Below, piece after piece: positions 1-6,573 of a DNA stretch of 11,569 nucleotides (its first letter is position 1; each line of letters opens with the position of its first letter). The notes under the pieces were generated by a model. It had not been told where the DNA came from. It saw only the letters and a list, made by a program, of their open reading frames with translations, and did not search any database. The stretch spans positions 1-11,569 of the forward strand of contig JAIWOS010000094.1 of assembly GCA_020217265.1 (NCBI GenBank), given 5' to 3'. The position numbers and the translations under genes are program-made. Origin of the DNA: Thiobacillus sp. Its GTDB lineage: Bacteria; Pseudomonadota; Gammaproteobacteria; Burkholderiales; Thiobacillaceae.

Positions 1-1403
1 GCAAATGCAAGCCGGTGTGCAACACGCACATCCCGCGCGCCAACCTGCTCTACTCGCCGAGGAACAAGATCCTCGCCACTTCGCTTCTGATCGAAGCCTT
101 CCTGTACGAAGAGCAGACCCGGCGCGGCGTGTCGCTCAAGCATTTCGACGAGTTTTCCGACGTCGCCGACCACTGCACCGTCTGCCACAAGTGCAAGAAC
201 CCCTGCCCGGTGGATATCGACTTCGGTGATGTTTCCATCGCCATGCGCAACCTGCTGCGCAAACAGGGCAAGAAGAAATTCAACCCCGGCACCTGGGCGT
301 CGATGGCGTTCCTGAACGCCACCGACCCCAAGACCATCAAGGCGTTGCGCAAACCGCTCATCGAATGGGGCTACGCCGCGCAGCGCAGCGGCCATCGCCT
401 GTTCAAGCGCATGGGGCTGCTCGGCGAGCAGACCCGGCGCCCGCCGTCCTCGCTGGGCAGGCCGGGGCTCAAGGCGCAGGTGATTCATCTGGTCAACAAG
501 CCCATGCCCGGCGGCCTGCCGAAGAAAACCTCGCGCGCGCTGCTGGGGCTCGAAGACCCGACCATCGTGCCGGTGATCCGCAACCCGGCCAAGCTGAACG
601 AGGATTCCGACGCGGTGTTCTACTTCCCCGGCTGCGGCTCCGAGCGACTGTTCTCGCAGGTGGGGCTCGCCACCCAGGCGATGCTGTTCGAACTCGGCGC
701 GCAGACCGTGCTGCCGCCCGGCTACCTGTGCTGCGGCTACCCGCAGACCTCCGGCGGCCAGGCCGACAAGGGCGAGGCGATCACCGCGGCCAACCGCGTG
801 CTGTTCCACCGCGTCGCCAACACGCTCAACTACCTCGACATCAAGACCGTGATCGTGTCGTGCGGCACCTGCATGGACCAGCTGCTCAAATACGAATTCG
901 ACAAGATCTTCCCCGGCTGCCGCCTCTTGGACATCCACGAATACCTGATGGAAAAGGGCGTGAGGCTCGACGGCGTGTCCGGCGAGAAATACCTCTACCA
1001 CGACCCCTGCCACACACCGATGAAGACCCACGCGCCGCTGAAAGTCGCCAACGCGCTCCTGGGCGGCGCGCCCGACAGCGGCGCGGTGAAGCTGTCTGAC
1101 CGCTGCTGCGGCGAATCCGGCACGCTCGCCGTCACCCGTCCCGACATTACCACGCAGATTCGCTTCCGCAAGGAAGAGGAAATCCGCGCCGGGGTCGCCG
1201 CGCTCGGCCAAGGTTCGCAACCCGTCAAGCTCCTCACCAGCTGCCCGTCGTGCCTGCAGGGGCTGGCGCGCTACAGCGAGGACACCGGCACCACGCCCGA
1301 TTACATCGTCGTCGAACTGGCGAAAAAGCTGCTGGGCGAAAACTGGATGACGAGCTACCTGGCGAAAGCAGGCAACGGCGGCATCGAGCGCGTGCTGCTG
1401 TAG
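1..1403 (+). CDS. Iron-sulfur oxidoreductase with two CCG domains (C-terminal part, 5' truncated)
   Basis: The reading frame is open to the left edge (first full codon at position 3), so this is the C-terminal 466 residues of a longer protein. Fragment residues C2 and C6 (KCKPVC) are the end of one 4Fe-4S motif. C58, C61, C64 and C68 (CTVCHKCKNPCP) form a second. Two cysteine-rich (CCG, HdrB/GlcF-like) repeats follow: C211, C243-C244, C287/C290, and C336, C368-C369, C414/C417. This fits the tail of the large betaproteobacterial FAD-binding/Fe-S oxidoreductases (DUF3683-type, over 1000 residues, glycolate/D-lactate dehydrogenase-like), which pass electrons from a flavin through Fe-S clusters. 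The substrate cannot be read from this part. From memory, such genes often lie near a HIT gene and ubiE in betaproteobacteria, as here. A separate GlcF-like subunit is the alternative. The family is well supported; the substrate is unknown. Confidence 0.85.
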   Translation, partial: KCKPVCNTHIPRANLLYSPRNKILATSLLIEAFLYEEQTRRGVSLKHFDEFSDVADHCTVCHKCKNPCPVDIDFGDVSIAMRNLLRKQGKKKFNPGTWASMAFLNATDPKTIKALRKPLIEWGYAAQRSGHRLFKRMGLLGEQTRRPPSSLGRPGLKAQVIHLVNKPMPGGLPKKTSRALLGLEDPTIVPVIRNPAKLNEDSDAVFYFPGCGSERLFSQVGLATQAMLFELGAQTVLPPGYLCCGYPQTSGGQADKGEAITAANRVLFHRVANTLNYLDIKTVIVSCGTCMDQLLKYEFDKIFPGCRLLDIHEYLMEKGVRLDGVSGEKYLYHDPCHTPMKTHAPLKVANALLGGAPDSGAVKLSDRCCGESGTLAVTRPDITTQIRFRKEEEIRAGVAALGQGSQPVKLLTSCPSCLQGLARYSEDTGTTPDYIVVELAKKLLGENWMTSYLAKAGNGGIERVLL

Positions 1404-1407
1404 CCGA

Positions 1408-1433
1408 CCGGCGGCGTTGGTCACGCCGGCCGG
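1408..1433 (+). terminator. Possible hairpin terminator after the Fe-S oxidoreductase
   Basis: CCGGCGGCGT and ACGCCG(g)CCGG can pair as a ten-base-pair stem with one bulged G and a five-base loop, starting five bases after the stop codon. No T-tract follows, so it is not a textbook intrinsic terminator. It could still pause polymerase or protect the 3' end. Confidence 0.35.
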
Positions 1434-1490
1434 GGCGTGCTAGCCTGCCGGCTACGGAGAACTAGAACAACCGATCCACACCCCATCTCC

Positions 1491-1498
1491 AGGAGGAG
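1491..1498 (+). promoter_or_regulatory. Strong Shine-Dalgarno site for the first PEP-CTERM gene
   Basis: AGGAGGAG lies six bases before the ATG at 1505. It is the strongest ribosome binding site in the window, suggests a highly translated protein, and fixes the start. Confidence 0.8.
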
Positions 1499-1504
1499 AA
1501 CCCC

Positions 1505-2596
1505 ATGAATGCACGTCTGGCTGCACTTGCCGCCGCACTGGCTGCCTGCGCCACCCCCGTCTGGGCGGTCACCTCGAACGTCGATATCCCGGGCGTGATC
1601 GTCATGCCCCCGTCCAGCGGCGTGATCGCCGTCGCAGCCGACATCGGCCCGGGGTTTTACTCGCCCACCCCTTTCGTGCCGACGGCCAGCGTGACCGAAA
1701 CCCCCGGCCAGACGGCAGCGATCGCGCTCGCCGACTACGCCGCCCAGGCCAAAACCACGCTCGGCGGCAACCACGCCTATGCCCAGGCCAGCGGCTTCGG
1801 CAACGGCGCACTCGGCGTCACCGGCTTTTCCGGCTGGTACGATCAGCTCACCCTCACCGGCGGCACGGGAACCGGCACGATCCTGCTCTCGGTGCAACTG
1901 AACGGCGTGGTCGACGCGGGCGCCTTTGCAGGCGGCGCGGCGTACGGGCTGTTTGCCAGCACCGTGCACCCGACGCAGCTGGTCGATGCGCTGAACATTG
2001 TCGATGCCGTCGTGTCGCCCGGCCTGCCCTGGGCGCTGAGCGCGCCGCTGGGCAACGGACAGACGCCCGCCTTGACGACGATCGCCCACTACGCCGTCGG
2101 CGTGTCGCCCTACCACGACACGGAAATTCTCTTTCCCGCCCAGCCCGCCAGCGGGCCGGGCATCCCCTCGATCGAAAACCCGTCGATGTTGCTGGGCGGC
2201 GCGCCGCTCGAACCGGTGCGGCCCGACCTGATTCTCACCCCGGGCGCGAACCAGGCCGTGAACGTGACGCTCACGGGCACGCTCACCTTCACCTATGGCG
2301 AGGCGTTCTATCTGATCGGCGCGCTCGGAACCAGCATGTTCGACGGCCTGGGTGCGTTCTGCACCTTCGATATCGGCGGCACCTGCACTCTGCCCGCCCT
2401 CGACGGCAGCGGCGCCACCACCCTCGACTTCTTCAACAGTGCCCATCTCACGACGGTGGTGCTGCCGCAGGGCGCCAGCCTTTCGTCGGCCTCCGGGGTC
2501 GCGTACAACGTGACTACCGTGCCCGAGCCCGGCGCATGGCTGCTGTTGCTGGCGGGTTTGGGCGTGCTCGGATGGCGGGTGCGCCGCCGCGCCTGA
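1505..2596 (+). CDS. PEP-CTERM sorting domain protein, secreted
   Basis: A 363-residue exported protein. The N-terminus has a short positive region (MNAR) and an Ala/Leu-rich hydrophobic stretch, with likely signal peptidase I cleavage after PVWA (residue 21). A lipobox-like LAAC at residues 12-15 is an alternative that would make it a lipoprotein. The C-terminus is a full PEP-CTERM signal: VPEP from residue 339, a Leu/Gly-rich membrane segment, then RVRRRA. An exosortase would cut there, but none is encoded nearby. The mature part is rich in Gly, Ala, Thr and Ser, without catalytic motifs I recognise; two cysteines in FCTFDIGGTCTLP may form a disulfide. The start is fixed by a strong AGGAGGAG ribosome site at 1491-1498. 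Its job (surface or biofilm matrix) is inferred from the class only. Composition matches its GC-rich neighbours. Confidence 0.88.
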   Translation: MNARLAALAAALAACATPVWAVTSNVDIPGVIVMPPSSGVIAVAADIGPGFYSPTPFVPTASVTETPGQTAAIALADYAAQAKTTLGGNHAYAQASGFGNGALGVTGFSGWYDQLTLTGGTGTGTILLSVQLNGVVDAGAFAGGAAYGLFASTVHPTQLVDALNIVDAVVSPGLPWALSAPLGNGQTPALTTIAHYAVGVSPYHDTEILFPAQPASGPGIPSIENPSMLLGGAPLEPVRPDLILTPGANQAVNVTLTGTLTFTYGEAFYLIGALGTSMFDGLGAFCTFDIGGTCTLPALDGSGATTLDFFNSAHLTTVVLPQGASLSSASGVAYNVTTVPEPGAWLLLLAGLGVLGWRVRRRA

Positions 2597-2659
2597 ACGC
2601 TTGCCAAGGCACGCCCGCGCCCCGCATGATGCGAGGCGTTTCGTTTCGGGAGCCCGATC

Positions 2660-3073
2660 ATGACCTGCCCCCTGTGCGACACCCCCGGCGGCGACCTCCT
2701 CTGGCAGGACGATTTCTGCCGCGTCGTGCGGGTCACCGACACGCCGGACTACCCCGGTTTCTGCCGGGTGATCCTCAACCGCCACGTCGCGGAAATGACC
2801 GATCTCCCCCCGCAGGAACGCTCACGCCTGATGATGACGGTGATGAAGGTCGAGCAGGCGCTGCGCGACCTGATGCAGCCGGACAAGATCAACCTCGCCA
2901 CGCTCGGCAACGTGGTGCCGCATCTGCACTGGCACGTGATTCCGCGCTTTGCCGACGACCCGCACTTTCCGAATCCGGTCTGGGGGGCGCGGCTGCGCGA
3001 CACCCGGCACGCCGCAGTCGCCGATCTGGATCATCGACTGGCCCAGGCGATCGCGCGGGCCATGCAGGCCTAG
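2660..3073 (+). CDS. HIT-family protein (histidine triad nucleotide hydrolase)
   Basis: A 137-residue protein with the histidine triad PHLHWHVIPRF: H88, H90 and H92, with H90 the expected nucleophile. HIT proteins hydrolyse or transfer nucleotidyl groups, for example from diadenosine polyphosphates or nucleoside phosphoramidates; the natural substrate here is unknown. The N-terminal CPLC motif (C3, C6) recalls the metal-binding cysteines of some HIT proteins, although no second cysteine pair is obvious. The length is normal for the family. GGGAG at 2648-2652 supports the ATG. It starts 63 bases after the PEP-CTERM gene. Its TAG stop interlocks with the phoR stop on the other strand (CTAG at 3070-3073), so there is no room for a terminator between them. 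Cytoplasmic; no signal peptide seen. Confidence 0.93.
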   Translation: MTCPLCDTPGGDLLWQDDFCRVVRVTDTPDYPGFCRVILNRHVAEMTDLPPQERSRLMMTVMKVEQALRDLMQPDKINLATLGNVVPHLHWHVIPRFADDPHFPNPVWGARLRDTRHAAVADLDHRLAQAIARAMQA

Positions 3074-4419
3074 CCGACCGCCTGCTCGCGTTCGGGGAAC
3101 GGAATGACCTGCGCCGTGGCCGGGTTGTGCGCCTGCACGCGCGCGGCAGGGAAGACGGCGGAAAACGTGCTGCCCTTGCCGGGCGCGGACTGGATGTCGA
3201 GCCGCGCGCCGTGGCGCGTGAGCACATGCTTGACGATGGCCAGGCCAAGCCCGGTGCCGCCGGTTTCGCGCGAGCGGCTGCGGTCGACCCGGTAGAAACG
3301 CTCAGTTAGCCGCGGAATGTGCTCGGCGGCGACCCCTTCGCCGGTATCGGTGACGGAAAACACGCCTTCGCCTTCCCGCAGTTTCCAGGCCAGCGTGATT
3401 TCACCGCCTTCCGGCGTGTAGCGCACCGCGTTCGAGACCAGGTTGCCGAGCGCGCTGCGGATTTCCTGCAGCGAACCCCGCAGGCCGGCATCGCTGGCGG
3501 TTTCGACATGAATGCGGTGCCGCCCCCGGCTCAGCGATTCGGCCTCGGCCGCCAGCGCCCGCGCCAGCGCAACCACATCGACATTTTCGTCCTTGAGCAC
3601 GTGCTCTTCGCTTTCCAGCCGCGACAGGGTCAGCAGATCGTCGAGCAGGCGCTGCATGCGGCGGGTGTGGTCGAGCATCAGGTCGAAGTAGCGCTGTGTT
3701 TCGGCGGGCGGCAAGTCGGACGCATCGGCCAGCGTTTCGACGAAACCGCCGACCACGGTGAGCGGCGTGCGCAGTTCGTGCGAAACGTTGGCGATGAAAT
3801 CGCGCCGCATGGCGTCCACCCGCTCGAGGTCGGTGATGTCGCGCGCCACCAGCAGCTTCTTGCCTTCGCCGAAAGGCACGAGTTGCAGCGACAGCGACAC
3901 TTCGCGGTTGATCGGCGATTTGCATATCAGCCGACGGGAAAAGTCGGCGGCGTCGAGAAATTCCAGGAAGGGCGCCTGGCGCATGAGGTAACGGATGAAC
4001 TGCCCGCGGTCACGCTCGCAGTCGAGCCCCAGAAATTTGCGCGAGGCGGGGTTGCACCATTCGATCTGTTCGCTGCCGTTGAGGATGACCATGCCGTCGG
4101 GCACCGCCTGCGCGGCGTGCTCGAACTGCTCGAGCGCGCTGGTGAGCTCGCTGCGGCTGGCTTTCTGGCGTTTCTGGAGTTTCTGCAGGCGGTAGAAAAT
4201 GTCGCCCCAAGTACCGGTGGCGTCGGGCGGCTCGACCTCGTCGGGACTCTCCAGCCAGCGCGCTAGGCGGAATTCCTGCCACAGGCGGCGCAGCATGACG
4301 AAGGCCTGGATGCCCGCCAGAAAGGCCAGCGCCGCCACCAGGCCCGATGCCGCCCACAGGATGAGCGCGACCAGCAGCACACCGGCAAGCACGCTCAACG
4401 GTCGCCACCAGAAGCCCAT
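3070..4419 (-). CDS. phoR: Phosphate regulon sensor histidine kinase PhoR
   Basis: Membrane histidine kinase of 449 residues from the ATG at 4419. The frame extends to a TTG at 4434, but GGGGAGG sits just ahead of the ATG, so the ATG is preferred. Layout: hydrophobic N-terminus (about residues 8-43, one or two membrane helices, almost no periplasmic loop, typical of PhoR); a PAS domain (about 94-195, PDGMVILN...WCNPA); a HisKA domain with the phospho-acceptor H214 in VSHELRTPL; then the ATPase domain with N-box (N326, N330), G1 box DTGEG (357-361), F-box ERFYRVDR and G2 box GGTGLGLAI (387-395). All key residues are present. It senses phosphate status, classically through PstSCAB and PhoU (not in this window), and phosphorylates PhoB. 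It lies 25 bases downstream of phoB and is surely cotranscribed. Confidence 0.95.
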   Translation of the reverse strand: MGFWWRPLSVLAGVLLVALILWAASGLVAALAFLAGIQAFVMLRRLWQEFRLARWLESPDEVEPPDATGTWGDIFYRLQKLQKRQKASRSELTSALEQFEHAAQAVPDGMVILNGSEQIEWCNPASRKFLGLDCERDRGQFIRYLMRQAPFLEFLDAADFSRRLICKSPINREVSLSLQLVPFGEGKKLLVARDITDLERVDAMRRDFIANVSHELRTPLTVVGGFVETLADASDLPPAETQRYFDLMLDHTRRMQRLLDDLLTLSRLESEEHVLKDENVDVVALARALAAEAESLSRGRHRIHVETASDAGLRGSLQEIRSALGNLVSNAVRYTPEGGEITLAWKLREGEGVFSVTDTGEGVAAEHIPRLTERFYRVDRSRSRETGGTGLGLAIVKHVLTRHGARLDIQSAPGKGSTFSAVFPAARVQAHNPATAQVIPFPEREQAVG

Positions 4420-4444
4420 CGTCGCCCTCCCCAAGAGCTTCGAA

Positions 4445-5137
4445 TTATCCCACTTCGGCGGAAAAACGATAACCCGCGCCGCGCACCGTCTGGATCAGCT
4501 CGGCGTGCCCGGAAGGTTCCAGCGCCAGACGCAGGCGGCGGATGTGGACATCCACCGTGCGTTCTTCCACGAACACGTCGTCGCCCCACACCTGGTCGAG
4601 CAGCTGGGTGCGCGAATACACGCGCTCGGGATGCGTCATGAAAAAATGCAGCAGGCGGAATTCGGTCGGCCCCAGTTCCAGCGGCTGCCCCTTGCCGCTC
4701 ACGCGGTGGCTCCCCGGATCGAGCCTGAGGCCGTTGATTTCCACCGGCTCGTCGGTCATCTGCGGCGCGCGGCGGCGCAGCACGGCCTTGATGCGCGACA
4801 CCAGCTCGCGAGGCGAAAACGGCTTGGTGATGTAATCATCGGCGCCGGTATCGAGCCCCAGCACCTTGTCGCGCTCCTCGCCGCGGGCGGTGAGCATGAT
4901 GATGGGAATCGGCTGGTAGCGCTCATCGCTGCGCAGGCGCTTGCACAAATCGATGCCCGACATGCCAGGCAGCATCCAGTCGAGCAGGATCACGTCGGGC
5001 AGGGTGTTTTTCAGGAATTTGAGCGCATGCTCGGCGTCACCCGCCGCGGTGACCGAGTGGCCGGCCTGCGCCAGATTGAATTTCAGCAGTTCCTGGATTC
5101 CGGGTTCGTCTTCGACCAGCAGGATGTTTGCAGCCAT
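4445..5137 (-). CDS. phoB: Phosphate regulon response regulator PhoB
   Basis: OmpR/PhoB-family transcription factor of 230 residues, a normal length. The receiver domain (1-120) has the acidic pair D10/E11, phospho-acceptor D53 in [11 protein letters not shown]83 and K105 ([10 protein letters not shown]). The C-terminal winged helix (about 130-230) has the expected [12 protein letters not shown], the recognition-helix region [14 protein letters not shown] and the wing [12 protein letters not shown] just ahead of the ATG supports the start. When phosphorylated by PhoR it binds Pho boxes and activates phosphate-scavenging genes. A three-half-site Pho box lies 35 bases upstream of its own start, which implies positive autoregulation. 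It is followed directly by phoR. Confidence 0.96.
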   Translation of the reverse strand: MAANILLVEDEPGIQELLKFNLAQAGHSVTAAGDAEHALKFLKNTLPDVILLDWMLPGMSGIDLCKRLRSDERYQPIPIIMLTARGEERDKVLGLDTGADDYITKPFSPRELVSRIKAVLRRRAPQMTDEPVEINGLRLDPGSHRVSGKGQPLELGPTEFRLLHFFMTHPERVYSRTQLLDQVWGDDVFVEERTVDVHIRRLRLALEPSGHAELIQTVRGAGYRFSAEVG

Positions 5138-5172
5138 GGCGACTCCAAGCGAGTTAGACCGGTGGCCATACT

Positions 5173-5201
5173 ATGACAGCAATATGACTGATTTATGACG
5201 C
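5173..5201 (-). promoter_or_regulatory. Pho box: three PhoB half-sites in front of phoB
   Basis: Read on the minus strand, three seven-base half-sites, GCGTCAT, CAGTCAT and CTGTCAT, are separated by the four-base spacers AAAT and ATTG. The GTCAT cores therefore recur every 11 bases, one helical turn. This matches the known PhoB site (CTGTCAT, four AT-rich bases, CTGTCAT). The last half-site ends 35 bases before the phoB ATG. A possible -10, TCTAAC at 5158-5153, lies 14 bases further on, slightly more than the usual 10-11, so the exact -10 is uncertain. Confidence 0.88.
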
Positions 5202-5225
5202 GGCGCGGCCGGCCAAAGCCGCGCC
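5202..5225. other. Perfect inverted repeat between the phoB and ubiE promoters
   Basis: GGCGCGGC and GCCGCGCC form a perfect eight-base-pair stem around an eight-base loop, directly next to the Pho box. There is no T-tract on either side. It may be an operator or an insulator between divergent promoters; chance is also possible in GC-rich DNA. Confidence 0.4.
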
Positions 5226-5236
5226 AGTCAGCGCGC

Positions 5237-5245
5237 TGGTAGAAT
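5237..5245 (+). promoter_or_regulatory. Possible extended -10 promoter for the ubiE operon
   Basis: TGGTAGAAT fits an extended -10 (TGn followed by a TATAAT-like hexamer; TAGAAT at 5240-5245). No good -35 is seen about 17 bases upstream, as is common with extended -10 promoters. Transcription would begin near 5252, leaving a leader of about 20 bases in which I see no clear Shine-Dalgarno. The ten-base palindrome CAGCGCGCTG (5229-5238) overlaps its left edge. Confidence 0.5.
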
Positions 5246-5272
5246 TCCCGCACCCTTTCCTCCCCGTCTGCC

Positions 5273-6007
5273 ATGGATAAATCCACCCACTTCGGCTACC
5301 AGCAGGTCGCCGAATCCGAAAAGGCCGCCAAGGTCGCCGAGGTCTTCCATTCGGTTGCCGCCAAGTACGATCTCATGAACGATCTCATGTCGGCGGGGCT
5401 GCACCGGCTGTGGAAGCGCTTTGCCGTGGCGCAGGCGGGCTTGCGGCCCGGCATGCGCGTGCTCGACGTGGCGGGCGGCACCGCCGACCTCACCCGCCTG
5501 TTCCTCAAGGAAGTCGGCGATACCGGCATGGTGCTGCTCACCGACATCAATTATTCGATGCTCTCCGAAGGCCGCGACCGCATGCTGAACGATGGCCGCA
5601 CGCCCCCCGCGGTGCAGTGCGACGGCGAACGCCTGCCCTTCCCCGACAACCATTTCGACTGCGTGTCGGTGGCGTTCGGCCTCCGGAACATGACGCACAA
5701 GGACGCGGCGCTCGCAGAGATGCACCGCGTGCTGAAACCCGGCGGCCGCCTGCTGGTGCTGGAGTTTTCCAAGGTGTGGAAACCGCTGGAGCCGGCCTAC
5801 GACCTTTATTCCTTCAAGCTGCTGCCGCTGATGGGCAAGCTCGTCGCCCACGACGCGGGCAGCTACCAGTACCTCGCCGAATCGATCCGCATGCACCCCG
5901 GCCAGGAAGAACTGAAGGCCATGATGGAAGCCGCCGGCTTCGCCCGCGTGCGTTATCACAACCTCACCGCCGGCGTGGTGGCCTTGCACAAGGGTTTCAA
6001 GGTTTGA
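5273..6007 (+). CDS. ubiE: Ubiquinone biosynthesis C-methyltransferase UbiE (COQ5/MenG family)
   Basis: SAM-dependent C-methyltransferase of 244 residues. In ubiquinone synthesis it methylates the 2-polyprenyl-6-methoxy-benzoquinol ring; family members can also make menaquinone from demethylmenaquinone. Both UbiE signatures are present: [18 protein letters not shown] (31-48) and [16 protein letters not shown] (152-167). SAM motif I is [10 protein letters not shown] (63-72), followed by the acidic residue of LTDIN (89-93). The C-terminus ([15 protein letters not shown]) is typical of the family, so the gene is complete. It is the first gene of the ubiE-ubiJ-ubiB-symporter operon. No menaquinone genes are visible, and the ubiJ-ubiB context favours the ubiquinone role. 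The leader has no obvious ribosome site. Confidence 0.98.
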   Translation: MDKSTHFGYQQVAESEKAAKVAEVFHSVAAKYDLMNDLMSAGLHRLWKRFAVAQAGLRPGMRVLDVAGGTADLTRLFLKEVGDTGMVLLTDINYSMLSEGRDRMLNDGRTPPAVQCDGERLPFPDNHFDCVSVAFGLRNMTHKDAALAEMHRVLKPGGRLLVLEFSKVWKPLEPAYDLYSFKLLPLMGKLVAHDAGSYQYLAESIRMHPGQEELKAMMEAAGFARVRYHNLTAGVVALHKGFKV

Positions 6008-6573
6008 TCGCGGAAGGTCTCGTCGAGAAGGGCCTCAACCATCTGCTGCGCCAGTCGCCGGGCGCCGCCGAAGCGCTGCAACGCCATGCCGGGTTGGGCG
6101 TGCGCTTCGACCTGGGCTTCGCGCAGCTCGACTTCCGCATCGCCGACGACGGCTATTTTTCCGAGGCCGTGATCGACACCCCCGACGCCGTGATCCGGCC
6201 CACCGCGCAGCTGCTGACGCGGCTGCCCTTCTTCGGCCGCGACGCCCTGCGCGACGCCGAGTACCACGGCGACCCGGCGCTGCTCGCCACGCTCGACCGC
6301 GTGTTCCGGCAACTCACGTGGGATGTCGAAGCCGACCTCGCGCCGTGGGTGGGCGACATCGCCGCGCATCGCCTGCATGTCCTGGGCGCCACCGCGCTCG
6401 ACCGCGTGGGTGGCGCGTTCGCCGCGCTCGGTCGCAACGCCGGCGAGTATGTCGTGGAGGAAGCCGAAATGATGGCGCGCCGGGTCGACGTGGCGCGCTT
6501 CAACGCCGACGTCGACGCGCTCGCCGACGCCGTCGCCCGGCTGGAAGCCCGCATCGCGCAGCTCGAAAAATGA
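6004..6573 (+). CDS. ubiJ: Ubiquinone biosynthesis accessory factor UbiJ (SCP2 domain)
   Basis: Accessory lipid-binding protein of 189 residues if it starts at the TTG at 6004. That TTG overlaps the ubiE stop (TTGA), and no ATG or GTG offers a full-length alternative. The frame is also open upstream, inside ubiE, so an automatic caller may give a start that is far too early. Expected features: an SCP2-like N-terminal domain ([20 protein letters not shown] and following, about 30-110) that in E. coli UbiJ binds ubiquinone intermediates, and an acidic amphipathic C-terminal helix, likely coiled coil ([24 protein letters not shown]). E. coli UbiJ is about 200 residues, so the size fits. UbiJ organises the soluble Ubi complex with UbiK. 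It overlaps ubiB by four bases (ATGA), indicating translational coupling. Confidence 0.9.
   Translation: MIAEGLVEKGLNHLLRQSPGAAEALQRHAGLGVRFDLGFAQLDFRIADDGYFSEAVIDTPDAVIRPTAQLLTRLPFFGRDALRDAEYHGDPALLATLDRVFRQLTWDVEADLAPWVGDIAAHRLHVLGATALDRVGGAFAALGRNAGEYVVEEAEMMARRVDVARFNADVDALADAVARLEARIAQLEK

Noticed and set aside
1441..1504. Sigma-54 promoter upstream of the first PEP-CTERM gene
   Set aside because: No GG/GC pair with the required spacing and flanking bases was found in the gap 1404-1504.
2597..2659. Small symmetric words (TGCCAAGGCA, CGCATGATGCG) after the first PEP-CTERM gene as a terminator
   Set aside because: Stems of only four to five base pairs and no T-tract; likely chance in GC-rich DNA.
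1421..2785. 454-codon minus-strand frame opposite the first PEP-CTERM gene
   Set aside because: The plus-strand frame has signal peptide, PEP-CTERM tail and ribosome site; the minus frame has no domain and runs over the HIT gene start.
2536..3309. 257-codon plus-strand frame overlapping the HIT gene and the phoR end
   Set aside because: Arg/Ala/Pro-rich shadow; the HIT frame carries the histidine triad.
4420..4434. TTG start giving PhoR five more residues
   Set aside because: The GGGGAGG ribosome site is placed correctly for the ATG at 4419 and lies inside the coding region if TTG is used.
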